Assembly: GCF_006861675.1 (NCBI RefSeq)
Contig: NZ_SGJB01000006.1
Location: 1-64,000, forward strand
Reading direction: 5' to 3'
DNA: 64,000 nt
Origin: Peptacetobacter hominis
Lineage (GTDB): Bacteria; Bacillota; Clostridia; Peptostreptococcales; Peptostreptococcaceae
Below, one piece after another: positions 44,964-53,086 of the stretch. The translations under genes were made by a program, and so were the position numbers. The notes beneath the pieces were generated by a model that was not told the origin of the DNA, did no database searches, and saw only the letters and a list, made by a program, of their open reading frames with translations. Within the stretch, counting starts at the first letter, position 1, and every line of letters starts with the position of its first letter.

Positions 44964-45374
44964 CTATTCAGGAACTATCATTACAATACATTTAGCCTGT
45001 TTAACAACACTTGCTGTTACAGAACCAATCATTCTTGTTAATCCCTTCTTAGTTGATTTTGTCATTACTATGATATCTATATCATCTTCTTTTGATTTTC
45101 TTATTATCTCATCGCCAGGATATCCAAATGTAAAGTATACACTTACGTCATATCCTTCCATTATTTCCTGTGCTCTATCAAGTATTTTTCTACCTAGAGC
45201 CTCAGAGTTTTTTATTTCTTCAGATAGTGATATTCCATCAATAAAGACAAGCTCTTTGACATTCATTATTTCTATCTCCACGCTATCTTTATCAAATATA
45301 CCCTTTATAAATTCTAAAGAGTGCATACTTCTTTCTGTTCCGTCTATTGGTACCAATATTTTTCTTTTAGCCAT
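44964..45374 (-). CDS. Universal stress protein UspA family
   Basis: A 136-aa single Usp domain. 'RKILVPIDGTERSMHSLEFI' at the start and the nucleotide loop 'GLTRMIGSVTASVVKQAKC' near the end, with the G-x2-G-x9-G-S/T element partly kept ('IGSVTASV'). Probably binds ATP and dimerises. Start ATG 45374 follows AAAGGAAG. Exact role unknown. Confidence 0.88.
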   Translation of the reverse strand: MAKRKILVPIDGTERSMHSLEFIKGIFDKDSVEIEIMNVKELVFIDGISLSEEIKNSEALGRKILDRAQEIMEGYDVSVYFTFGYPGDEIIRKSKEDDIDIIVMTKSTKKGLTRMIGSVTASVVKQAKCIVMIVPE

Positions 45375-45498
45375 AACGCATCTTCCTTTCAATTCATATT
45401 TGGTATATTTTTAGAATATACTAAATATTCTTTTTGTTATCTTTATTTTAACACTTTTACCTGAAAAAATCAAAAATTATTTGAAAAGCTTTGCACAG

Positions 45499-45966
45499 CT
45501 ATCCTCTAAGTGTGGCTCTGAGTCTGTCTTTTTTTATTATGAGATTGAAAGCATCTTCAAGAGATCTTACCACAACATCACTTTTTGAAATAAGAGCTCC
45601 ACAGCATCCTTCCTGTTCCATTATACATATCGATAAATCCGCTGAATCAAACATTTCTATATCATTAAATCCATTCCCAAAACATATAGTATGTCCATCT
45701 AAATTTTCCACTATTTCTTTTTTATATTCTGATGCATTATCTCCTGGAAATATTTTAATCTCTACAGGAAGTCCTGCACACTTTTCTCTGACAGTTCCAT
45801 GCGTATCGGCTGTCAAAATATATATACTTGTATTTTTACTCAGCATTTTTATCTGTTCTTTTGTAATTTCATTTATTTCCCCATCTACAGCTATCGTACC
45901 ATTGTAATCAAATACAAGATTTTCTATACTGAAAATACCTCTTCCAGGTATATCAACACTTATCAT
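45499..45966 (-). CDS. HAD-family soluble phosphatase with DxN motif
   Basis: A 155-aa cap-less HAD hydrolase. Motif I is 'FDYNGT': the nucleophile Asp is present but the usual second Asp is Asn. Motif II is 'ILTADTHG', and motif III/IV 'CFGNGFNDIEMFDSA' has the Asn/Asp pair. The layout resembles the small 'soluble P-type ATPase-like' HAD group, where the DxN variant also occurs in P-type ATPases-related families. Downstream of an orphan gene by 15 nt. Substrate unknown. Confidence 0.75.
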   Translation of the reverse strand: MISVDIPGRGIFSIENLVFDYNGTIAVDGEINEITKEQIKMLSKNTSIYILTADTHGTVREKCAGLPVEIKIFPGDNASEYKKEIVENLDGHTICFGNGFNDIEMFDSADLSICIMEQEGCCGALISKSDVVVRSLEDAFNLIIKKDRLRATLRG

Positions 45967-45981
45967 ATTAAAATCTCCAAT

Positions 45982-46755
45982 CTAACGTGTAAATTTTATT
46001 TTGAGCTCTCTTATATTTTTATCTTCCTCGAGATTTTTTATAAGATTTGGATTTATACATCCATCCTCAAGTTGTATTATACAGTCCCCAAGAAGTGTTT
46101 TTTCACTTCTCCACTGAAGATATTCTCCCATTTTGTTAGTTTTTAATAACCATCCTATAAAATCAATATCATCGAATTCATCAAGTCCATATTTTTCGAT
46201 ATTACTTGATGATATATTTCCATATTCATTTTCTATATAATACATGAAGTTTGTAAGATACTCCACTTTGGTCATATCTTCACTTCTATATTTGCTGAAT
46301 ATTACTGTCTCTTTGAATTTTGATATATCTTTGTTTATTGCTTCTATAGTATCTATATTTGTAAAATATCTGTTTCTTCTATTTGAATGCAATTCGTTCC
46401 AGTTTTTTACAAATTCTTTAAGCTGAGCGTTCATCTCCCACTTTTCAAGACTTTTTATTTTAATATTTGCATCATAAAGATCCTCAACTCTAAATGCACT
46501 ATTTGAATATTTTATAGTGCTATAACCGACCTTTTGAGTAAGTTTTGTCAGATATTCTTCGTTATCTTCTCTATATACAACATAAAGATCTATTCTTGCA
46601 TCATCCAGATATATTCTATCTTTGTTCCCCGGTTTATAACCTCTATAAAGCTGTTTTATACCTGCACCTGCATATATAAGTTCTCTTTTATCAGATATAT
46701 TTATTCTCTCTATTATGTTTAGAAGTGATTCGACTTCATCCAGTGATATTTTCAT
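45982..46755 (-). CDS. Hypothetical protein
   Basis: A 257-aa soluble protein that I do not recognise. It is rich in charged residues, with no signal peptide or membrane span. Visible segments include 'LIYAGAGIKQLYRGYKPGN' near residue 25, 'RIDLYVVYREDNEEYLTKL', and several Tyr/Asp-rich helices. Start ATG 46755 with GGAGAGGTG five bases upstream. It sits between the UGA-interrupted membrane-anchored gene and the HAD phosphatase; all three may be one transcript. Confidence 0.7.
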   Translation of the reverse strand: MKISLDEVESLLNIIERINISDKRELIYAGAGIKQLYRGYKPGNKDRIYLDDARIDLYVVYREDNEEYLTKLTQKVGYSTIKYSNSAFRVEDLYDANIKIKSLEKWEMNAQLKEFVKNWNELHSNRRNRYFTNIDTIEAINKDISKFKETVIFSKYRSEDMTKVEYLTNFMYYIENEYGNISSSNIEKYGLDEFDDIDFIGWLLKTNKMGEYLQWRSEKTLLGDCIIQLEDGCINPNLIKNLEEDKNIRELKIKFTR

Positions 46756-46787
46756 TTTTACACCTCTCCGCAAAATTTCATTTAAAT

Positions 46788-46955
46788 TTATTCCATAATT
46801 GAATCTTTTGTATCTACAGTACTATTATATTTCATATTTTCAATCTTTTCTACAAATGCTTTAACCTTTTCATAAAGCCCACTATGGAATTCCAGCTCGA
46901 ACACCTCATCATTTTCTATCTTTAAAACTACAAACTGCAGTTGTTTACAGCTTGT
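46788..46955 (-). pseudogene. In-frame 3' continuation of the membrane-anchored gene beyond UGA
   Basis: After the TGA at 46956-46958, the same frame stays open for 55 codons to a TAA at 46788-46790. It encodes 'TSCKQLQFVVLKIENDEVF' and then 'ELEFHSGLYEKVKAFVEK', a protein-like beta-beta-helix pattern with no start codon or SD of its own. Either the stop is a recent mutation or sequence error (for example AGA or TGG to TGA), or the UGA is read through. See findings. Confidence 0.65.
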
Positions 46956-47264
46956 TCATCCAGTTTTTACCATTTCATACTTTTCATCCAGAGATATGTT
47001 AAATGGCTCTTCAATTTCTATTAAATTGTCCATTCCTGAATTAAATAAATATATTTTTTCATTTTTACCTATTATAAGATGATTTATATATCTATCAAAT
47101 ATAAAGTCTTCCTCTTCTATACCTTTTCTTTTAAGTATTTCTTTCTTTTCTGCTTCGACTTTATCTATTTCTTTTTTCATATCTCTATATTGAGAATATG
47201 CAGAATACATTGATATAAGTATGAATATTAGTATAAGTATTACAATTATCTCCCATGTATTCAT
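46956..47264 (-). CDS. Small membrane-anchored protein, possibly interrupted by UGA
   Basis: As read to the first stop the product is 102 aa. It has an N-terminal membrane helix (residues 4-24), a charged coiled stretch (28-50), and a short beta-rich part ending at 'YEMVKTG'. The start ATG at 47264 has GGAGGGG six bases upstream. The TGA stop is followed in frame by 55 further codons with coding character. The whole would be 158 aa with a PH-like or YcxB-like C-terminal fold (tentative). No function assigned. Confidence 0.65.
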   Translation of the reverse strand: MNTWEIIVILILIFILISMYSAYSQYRDMKKEIDKVEAEKKEILKRKGIEEEDFIFDRYINHLIIGKNEKIYLFNSGMDNLIEIEEPFNISLDEKYEMVKTG

Positions 47265-47358
47265 AAAAATCCCCTCCATCTTTTTTTATTATATATTCCC
47301 TTTAATATAATTTCATACTCATAATTTTATATAAATTTTAAATTAATTGTAAAAAATA

Positions 47359-47386
47359 AAAGGGTAGAGTGTTTTCTCTATCCTTT
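47359..47386 (-). terminator. Terminator of the oxidoreductase-marR transcript
   Basis: AAAGGGTAGAG/CTCTATCCTTT stem overlapping the marR stop codon, followed on the minus strand by TTTTATTTTTT. Confidence 0.85.
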
Positions 47387-47819
47387 AATATTTTTTATAA
47401 CAGCTGTAATCATCACTGTCTATTGCATTTTTTAATTCTTCAAGAATTTCTCTATATTTTTCCTCACCTGTTTTTTCCTTTATCTTTTCATCCCACTTTT
47501 CAAAAAGTGAATAACTCATTTTGAATGCTTCTTCACCTTTTTCAGTAAGTTTGAGTATGTGAGCCCTTTTATCTTTTTCATTTCTTTCCTTTGTTATAAA
47601 TCCCATATCCAAAAGTTTTGATATCGTTCTTGTAGTATGACCCGCATCCATATTTAAAGCTTCGGTTAACTCTTTAGGTGAACAGCCCCTGTTTTTCCCC
47701 ATATATATAATATAAAATAAAAGTCCCTGAGAAAGCCCTATTTTTTTTAGTTCAGAGTTGCAGTAATCTATAAAGTTATTTCTGAGATTTACTATTGTAA
47801 AAGCCATGGAATTTTTCAT
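47385..47819 (-). CDS. MarR-family transcriptional regulator
   Basis: A 144-aa winged-helix dimer protein. DNA-binding region: 'CSPKELTEALNMDAGHTTRTISKLLDMGFITKERNEKDKRAH' (pieces 'PKELTEALNMDAGHTTRTI', 'KERNEKDKR'), the typical wing. N- and C-terminal helices form the dimer. Start ATG 47819 with GGAGGTG. Encoded 47 nt downstream of the old-yellow-enzyme gene, whose promoter holds a large palindrome that is the likely target. Confidence 0.9.
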   Translation of the reverse strand: MKNSMAFTIVNLRNNFIDYCNSELKKIGLSQGLLFYIIYMGKNRGCSPKELTEALNMDAGHTTRTISKLLDMGFITKERNEKDKRAHILKLTEKGEEAFKMSYSLFEKWDEKIKEKTGEEKYREILEELKNAIDSDDYSCYKKY

Positions 47820-47841
47820 ATAAAACACCTCCATATACTAT

Positions 47842-47856
47842 TTTACATCATGTAAA
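47842..47856. promoter_or_regulatory. Palindrome between the oxidoreductase and marR
   Basis: Perfect TTTACAT-C-ATGTAAA, 15 bp, just upstream of the marR SD. Could be a second MarR site or an mRNA element. Confidence 0.45.
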
Positions 47857-47865
47857 TCCTCACGT

Positions 47866-48957
47866 CTAATCAAATATACATCCTACACCTTTGTGATGCT
47901 GTATTCCTCCCAGACATTTTTTATTACATCTTATACATTTCTTTATATCTTCTGTATTTCCATTTTTCACCTTCTGAGGCCACATACTATCAGCTATAAG
48001 CTGTCTGCACATGGATACAAACTGTACTCTTTCAGAACTTATCTGCTTTTCTATAAAAACAGGATCAGTAAGTCCCCCAACACCACATATTGGAAGTTCT
48101 GTATATTTTCTTACCTCATCCGCAAACTTTAAAAAGCAACCTTCCATACCAAAGTCCTTATGTGTAGAAGGAGGTATTGTATCAGTTAAACTTGAATGAT
48201 TGGCAAGTGCAACATGAAACGAATCAATACCTGCATCTTCAAGCATAGGCACGAATTCAGAGATTTCATCCACAGTTATACCCGCCTTTCCATAATCAGG
48301 ATTTTCCTGCCTTACAGAAAGTTTATATTCTACAGGCATATCAGGAACAGCTTTTTTTACTGATTTTATCGAATCTATGGCAAATTTTGCTCTATTCTCA
48401 AGACTTCCACCATACTCGTCTTTTCTCGTATTGAACAATGTTGATGAAAAACTTCCGCACATTCTATCTCCATGAATCTGAATCATATCAAATCCAGCCT
48501 TTTTACACAAAAGTGCAGCTTTGCCAAATGATGACGTGATATTTTTCACTTCCTCTACAGGAATAGATGATATATATTCTCCTATTCTGTCATTAAGCAT
48601 TTTTCTAAGATCATCAGCGGTAATCTCTCCACTTTTCATTTTTGGAATATTTTCCATTATAAATTTCATATCTGTATCACTCTGATGAAGTTGTGCAGAT
48701 ACAAGACATCCACGACTATGAATTGTCTCACATATTCTTCTGTACATTTCAAAACCCTCATCTGAATAAAGCGACATATGTCTCTGAGGAAGAACCGGTA
48801 CATCCCCCACAATTATCATCGCACATCCACCTGATGCGATTTCATCCATTTTTTCAATTATTCTCTCTACATCATTATCCATAGATGTCGGTGCAAATAT
48901 TATTCTATTTTTAAGTTCAAGATTTCCTATTTTATATGGTGTAAATATACTATTCAT
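47866..48957 (-). CDS. NADH:flavin oxidoreductase / old yellow enzyme family with Fe-S Cys motif
   Basis: A 363-aa FMN TIM-barrel enzyme. Motifs: 'TPYKIGNLELKNRIIFAP' at the N-terminus, 'VSAQLHQSDTD', 'GFDMIQIHGDRMCGSFSSTLFNTRKDEYGGSLENRAKF' (pieces 'FDMIQIHG', 'NTRKDEYGGSLENR') and 'CGVGGLTDP'. The C-terminal Cys set 'CIRCNKKCLGG' plus a later Cys ('GVGCIF') suggests a [4Fe-4S] cluster as in 2,4-dienoyl-CoA reductase, but the FAD/NADH domain of that enzyme is missing. Reduces activated C=C bonds of unknown substrate. Start ATG 48957. Confidence 0.88.
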   Translation of the reverse strand: MNSIFTPYKIGNLELKNRIIFAPTSMDNDVERIIEKMDEIASGGCAMIIVGDVPVLPQRHMSLYSDEGFEMYRRICETIHSRGCLVSAQLHQSDTDMKFIMENIPKMKSGEITADDLRKMLNDRIGEYISSIPVEEVKNITSSFGKAALLCKKAGFDMIQIHGDRMCGSFSSTLFNTRKDEYGGSLENRAKFAIDSIKSVKKAVPDMPVEYKLSVRQENPDYGKAGITVDEISEFVPMLEDAGIDSFHVALANHSSLTDTIPPSTHKDFGMEGCFLKFADEVRKYTELPICGVGGLTDPVFIEKQISSERVQFVSMCRQLIADSMWPQKVKNGNTEDIKKCIRCNKKCLGGIQHHKGVGCIFD

Positions 48958-48980
48958 AAAATAACTTCCTTTCTTTTTAA

Positions 48981-49021
48981 TTGACTTAATCAAGTATATA
49001 ATATAAACTTGATTAAGTCAA
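48981..49021 (-). promoter_or_regulatory. Oxidoreductase promoter overlapped by a 41-bp MarR-type palindrome
   Basis: The arms TTGACTTAATCAAGT (48981-48995) and ACTTGATTAAGTCAA (49007-49021) are perfectly inverted. Each arm is itself nearly palindromic, so two adjacent sites may exist. On the minus strand the distal arm supplies the -35 TTGACT (49016-49021), and TATACT (48993-48998) is the -10 with a 17-nt spacer. MarR binding would block transcription. Confidence 0.82.
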
Positions 49022-49036
49022 CTTTATAAACAGTTT

Positions 49037-49873
49037 TTACATCCAAATATCAAACAACGTAACCTCTGGAACAACTCCAAATCTTGCAGAAACATGTGTT
49101 GTTCCTATCCCCGTATTTACATATATCTTCTGCCCCGTAGATTCATCTATTGTGTACATTCCTGCTGTATATTTATCATTCATAGCGGTTTTAGAAAGAG
49201 CAATTCTATTTACATCAGGCACAAAAGGTATATCTATCTGCCCACCGTGACTATGCCCACTTAAAGCCAAATTATATCCATATTCGACATAGTTATCCAC
49301 TACATCTGGTTCATGTGAAAGTAGAATTTTAATATCAGCATTTTCCGATGATTTTTCTATATATGGATTTCCGAGCATTGAATCATCAATACCTGTAATC
49401 ATTATTTTCTTGCCGTTTATATCCAATATTTCAGTTTCATTTTTCAAAATTTTAAAACCGGATTCATACATAAGTTTTTCATATGCATTAGAGGCTCCTC
49501 CTCCATAATCCCTGTTTCCCCATACAGCAAATTTGTATTCTGCATTTATTCTTTCCAGCTCATCTTTTAGACTTTCATCTTCGCTGTATGTTGAATAATT
49601 ATCGTATAAATCTCCTGTAAATACAACTATATCCGGATTCTTAGAATTTATTTTATCAACAACTTTAGAAAAATTCTGAGAAGTAAAATCTTCCTTTATA
49701 TGAACATCTGAAAACTGAGCTATTTTTACATTACTTGTCCGATCTCCTGTTTTATACACCTGTTCATTTATTTTCACTCTATATGGCTCTATTTTAAATG
49801 CATATATTACACACGAAACTATTATCAAAATCATTATAAGTATAACTATAAATATTGTCTTTATTATTTTCAT
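49037..49873 (-). CDS. Membrane-anchored metallophosphoesterase (YkuE/YaeI-like)
   Basis: A 278-aa phosphoesterase with an N-terminal membrane helix (residues 5-27). Metal motifs: 'IAQFSDVHIKED' (D-x-H), 'VVFTGDLYDN' (GD), 'AVWGNRDYGG' (GN-R/H-D), 'LLSHEPD' and 'LALSGHSHGGQ'. The domain should lie outside the membrane. Homologues act on lipid or small phosphoesters (UDP-diacylglucosamine type or unknown). Single gene. Confidence 0.87.
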   Translation of the reverse strand: MKIIKTIFIVILIMILIIVSCVIYAFKIEPYRVKINEQVYKTGDRTSNVKIAQFSDVHIKEDFTSQNFSKVVDKINSKNPDIVVFTGDLYDNYSTYSEDESLKDELERINAEYKFAVWGNRDYGGGASNAYEKLMYESGFKILKNETEILDINGKKIMITGIDDSMLGNPYIEKSSENADIKILLSHEPDVVDNYVEYGYNLALSGHSHGGQIDIPFVPDVNRIALSKTAMNDKYTAGMYTIDESTGQKIYVNTGIGTTHVSARFGVVPEVTLFDIWM

Positions 49874-50074
49874 TACATTCCCCTTTCGAAATTAATTCCT
49901 ATTATACTGTATTTATTTTACATAAATGTTACAGACTACCTCAGAATTATTTATAAATATATTACATATTTCTTAATAATTTTTCAATATAATTATATAT
50001 ATGACAACACAGAGATTTATAATTTACTTTGCAATAATCATAATATTTTCCATATAACCTGTGTTTGTTATTTC

Positions 50075-50097
50075 GAATCAGATTTGCTGACTGATTC
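50075..50097. repeat. Inverted repeat next to the PepSY terminator
   Basis: GAATCAG-N9-CTGATTC, adjacent to the terminator T-tract. Possibly an operator for the phosphoesterase gene downstream or simply a second hairpin. The rest of the gap (49874-50074) shows no gene. Confidence 0.4.
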
Positions 50098-50098
50098 A

Positions 50099-50132
50099 AA
50101 AAGCCCCTTCTGATAACTCAAAAGGGGCTTTT
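50099..50132 (-). terminator. Terminator of the PepSY lipoprotein gene
   Basis: AAAAGCCCCTT/AAGGGGCTTTT stem with a 12-nt loop, T-tract on the minus strand, 12 nt after the stop. Confidence 0.9.
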
Positions 50133-50143
50133 CTCCATATTAT

Positions 50144-50695
50144 TTAGTCATATATACTATCTATATCTCTACTAACTATATTTCCTGTAGATTTATCTAT
50201 TTCACAAGAATACTCTTTTTCTCCTGAATCAAATTCTATGTCAAATACTTCTATTCCGTCATCCTTTTCAGAGTGAACTTTAAGATTTTTTACATCAGAC
50301 TCTGAAACACCAAATTCCTTATATGCTTTTGCTATTGCATCTTTTTCACTTATCGCAGAAGTATTTGATTGAGTCGTTTTTGTATCATCTTTTGTTGAGT
50401 TGTTCTGGCTTGAATTAGTTGATGATGTTGTTTCAACTTTTTCTTTTTTGTACTCCTCAACTTTTCCAGATTTATCTATTTCATATTTATATCTTACACC
50501 ATCTGCTTCAAATCCAAATGAATATCCATCATCGTCCATTTCCTGACTATAAAGATCAACCTTTGTCTTTGAACTATCTATTCCTGCATGTTTATATGCT
50601 GCTTCCAAAGCTTCTTCCTGAGATACACTGCTGCATCCTACAAGTGCAAATACCATTATTCCCATAAAAACTGCTATTACTATCTTCTTTAACAT
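50144..50695 (-). CDS. PepSY-domain lipoprotein
   Basis: A 183-aa secreted lipoprotein: signal peptide with lipobox 'LVGC' (Cys about residue 21), then two PepSY units (about 25-80 and 115-180). These are joined by a Ser/Thr/Asn/Lys linker (about 88-112). Each unit has the pattern 'EALEAAYKHAGID...YSQEMDDDGYSFGFEADG' or 'DAIAKAYKEFGVS...FDIEFDSGEKEY'. PepSY domains often inhibit proteases or restrain cell-wall enzymes, but the partner is unknown. Confidence 0.88.
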   Translation of the reverse strand: MLKKIVIAVFMGIMVFALVGCSSVSQEEALEAAYKHAGIDSSKTKVDLYSQEMDDDGYSFGFEADGVRYKYEIDKSGKVEEYKKEKVETTSSTNSSQNNSTKDDTKTTQSNTSAISEKDAIAKAYKEFGVSESDVKNLKVHSEKDDGIEVFDIEFDSGEKEYSCEIDKSTGNIVSRDIDSIYD

Positions 50696-50819
50696 GGATT
50701 TTTCCTCCTTTTATCTATTTCATCTATTTATATTAATCATACCCTATCAGATACAATAAAAACAATATTCTTCAGAATTTTTTAAGAATCTTCTGTTATT
50801 TTTTATAATATTTGCGTGG

Positions 50820-50825
50820 TATAAT
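50820..50825 (+). promoter_or_regulatory. Probable extended -10 of ybjQ
   Basis: TATAAT preceded by GTGG, about 34 nt before the ybjQ start; no good -35. Moderate support. Confidence 0.4.
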
Positions 50826-50858
50826 TATATTAACAAATACAATAAGGGAGGGAATTTT

Positions 50859-51170
50859 ATGCTTGTAGTTACAACTCATACAATACATGGAAAAGAATTC
50901 GAAGAACTTGGTATAGTTACCGGAAGTACTATACAGTGTAAAAATATCGGTAGAGATATAGGTTCATCTTTCAAGAACCTTGTCGGCGGTGAAATGAAGT
51001 CATATGTTCAGATGATGAACGAAGCAAGAGATATAGCTTTTGAAAGAATGGTTAATCACGCTGAATCAATTGGTGCAGATGCAGTTGTAGGAATGATGTT
51101 TACTACAAGTGCAATAGCTCCTGGAGCAGCTGAGGTAATTGCATACGGAACAGCAGTAAAATATTTATAA
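50859..51170 (+). CDS. ybjQ: YbjQ/UPF0145 family protein
   Basis: A 103-aa soluble protein, full family length. Signature 'GIVTGSTIQCKNIGRDIGSSFKNLVGGEMKSY' (pieces 'GSTIQCKNIGRDIGS', 'FKNLVGGEMKSY'), 'EARDIAFERMV' and 'GADAVVGMMF'. It forms pentameric assemblies in known structures; possible metal binding, function unproven. Start ATG follows GGGAGGG. Single gene, convergent with the ABC operon. Confidence 0.92.
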   Translation: MLVVTTHTIHGKEFEELGIVTGSTIQCKNIGRDIGSSFKNLVGGEMKSYVQMMNEARDIAFERMVNHAESIGADAVVGMMFTTSAIAPGAAEVIAYGTAVKYL

Positions 51171-51190
51171 TTATCAATATTTAGTATAAT

Positions 51191-51220
51191 AAAAGGATGC
51201 AGTTTTTACCGCATCCTTTT
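51191..51220. terminator. Bidirectional terminator between ybjQ and the ABC operon
   Basis: AAAAGGATGC/GCATCCTTTT stem with a 10-nt loop. Confidence 0.9.
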
Positions 51221-51222
51221 TA

Positions 51223-52296
51223 TTACTTCTCAAATATACATATTCTATTTTTATCAATATAAAAATATACACTATCATTTATATTATATCTATCTGAATC
51301 TTGAGATACATTCAAAATACATCCTTCTGACTCCACTTCATAAAAAGTATTTTCTCCGGCGTATTTTTTATCGACTATGATCCCTCTAAAAAATTCATTG
51401 TTACATTCAGAATTCAACTCAAGGTATGAATTCTCATCAATTATATTTATACTTTCCTTTGGAATCATTATCTCAACATTTTCCGGGTCATCATAATTAT
51501 TATCTAACTCAGAAACATCAAATAATATTTTATCGTTAATATCTGATGTAAATATATTATTATTTATATATCCTGAAATATAGTTTTTCTCGCCGAATAC
51601 ATCTGCTACTTCTCTGCATACAGGCTTTTCATATAGTTTTTTAGGCTCATCAAACTGTCTTATTCTTCCATCAATCATAACTGCTATCCTATCACTCATT
51701 ATAATAGCTTCTTCCATATCGTGAGTAACAAGTATTGTAGTTATCTTTAACTCTTTCTGAAGATCAGATACAAATTTTCTCATTTCACTTCTTAGATTTA
51801 CATCCAGATTTGAAAAAGGCTCATCAAGAAGAAGTACTTTTGGATTTACAGCAAGAGCCCTTGCTATTGATACTCTCTGCTGCTGTCCACCTGAAAGCTC
51901 GTTTGGATATCTGTTTTCATATCCAGAAAGTTTTACCGTCTCCAGAAGTTTCATAGACTTTTCTTTTCTTACAGACTTATCTACTTTCATCATCTTCATT
52001 CCAAATTCTATATTCTGAATCACAGTCATATGAGGAAAAAGAAGATAATCCTGAAAAACTATTACAGCTCCCCTCTGTCCTGTTTTTATATTATTTATAT
52101 TTTCTCCGTCTATAAATATATCGCCGACATCCTGTTTTAAAATACCAGCGACTGTTTTAAGCGTGGTACTTTTTCCACATCCTGATGCTCCAAGAAGAGA
52201 CACAATTTCCCCTTCTTTTATATCGAGATTTATATTTTCAAGAACCGGCTTCCCATCAAATGATAAGCCTAGATTTCTTATTTCCAAAAAAGCCAT
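51223..52296 (-). CDS. ABC transporter ATPase of the Ynj-type importer (YnjD-like)
   Basis: A 357-aa ATPase of the PotA/CysA group. Walker A 'GASGCGKSTT', Q-loop 'VFQDYLLFPHM', signature 'LSGGQQQR', Walker B 'VLLLDEPFSNLD', 'VTHDMEEA'. The TOBE-type C-terminal part (about 235-357) is weakly conserved. The start ATG at 52296 is one base after the permease stop, with the SD (GAGGAG) inside the permease gene. Last gene of the importer operon. Confidence 0.88.
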   Translation of the reverse strand: MAFLEIRNLGLSFDGKPVLENINLDIKEGEIVSLLGASGCGKSTTLKTVAGILKQDVGDIFIDGENINNIKTGQRGAVIVFQDYLLFPHMTVIQNIEFGMKMMKVDKSVRKEKSMKLLETVKLSGYENRYPNELSGGQQQRVSIARALAVNPKVLLLDEPFSNLDVNLRSEMRKFVSDLQKELKITTILVTHDMEEAIIMSDRIAVMIDGRIRQFDEPKKLYEKPVCREVADVFGEKNYISGYINNNIFTSDINDKILFDVSELDNNYDDPENVEIMIPKESINIIDENSYLELNSECNNEFFRGIIVDKKYAGENTFYEVESEGCILNVSQDSDRYNINDSVYFYIDKNRICIFEK

Positions 52297-52297
52297 A

Positions 52298-53086
52298 TTA
52301 TCGCTCCTCAATTCTGCAAAGTACGGATGTTTTTCTCAGCATCCTCTGTATAATAAAAACCATAATCATAGTCACAATCAGAAAATATACACTGTAAACA
52401 GAGGAAAGGTTTCTATCTCCACTCTGTATATACGGAAACATTATCATAGGATATGTGACTATCTTTCCTCCACCTATAAGCATAGTAAGAAAATACTGCC
52501 CAAATGAAACTATAAAACTCATAGTAGCCGCAGATATTATCCCAGGAAGTATAGATGGAAAAGTTATATACCTGAAAGTATCGAATTTACCTGCACCGAG
52601 CATTTCAGCCCGAACTTCAAGTCTATCTCCATGAATTCTATATACATCTGAAAGAATCATAACCGCATATGGAATGCATGGAATTATATTTATAATAACG
52701 ACACCTATTATTGAATTTGCTATTTTCATCCTAAGAAAACCTATATGAATTCCCATAGCAATAGATACCATTGGTATTATCATAGGTGACATCACAAGAA
52801 GTCTGAAAAATTTCTTTCCTTTGAATTTATACAAAGCTATTGCCTTTGATGCCGGAATACATATAATCACTGTTATCATAGATACTATAACAGCAATAAA
52901 TATACTTTGAAGCATTGTTGTTATATTTCCCGGTTCAAATAAATACTCAAATCCTCTAAGAGAAAAACTTTCGGGAACTAAATTCGGATAACTCCAACAT
53001 GCCGAAAAACACCACATAACAAGTATTGCCAGGGGAAAAATCATAGCAATAAATACGAGATTAAGTAAAAATTTCGCATATTTCAT
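52298..53086 (-). CDS. ABC importer permease 2 (Ynj-type)
   Basis: A 262-aa permease with six membrane spans, and the EAA-like coupling loop 'VRAEMLGAGKFDTFRYITFPSILPGI' (pieces 'RAEMLGAGKFDTF'). It follows permease 1 with no intergenic base. In E. coli YnjC both halves are fused into one protein; here they are separate. Confidence 0.86.
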   Translation of the reverse strand: MKYAKFLLNLVFIAMIFPLAILVMWCFSACWSYPNLVPESFSLRGFEYLFEPGNITTMLQSIFIAVIVSMITVIICIPASKAIALYKFKGKKFFRLLVMSPMIIPMVSIAMGIHIGFLRMKIANSIIGVVIINIIPCIPYAVMILSDVYRIHGDRLEVRAEMLGAGKFDTFRYITFPSILPGIISAATMSFIVSFGQYFLTMLIGGGKIVTYPMIMFPYIQSGDRNLSSVYSVYFLIVTMIMVFIIQRMLRKTSVLCRIEER

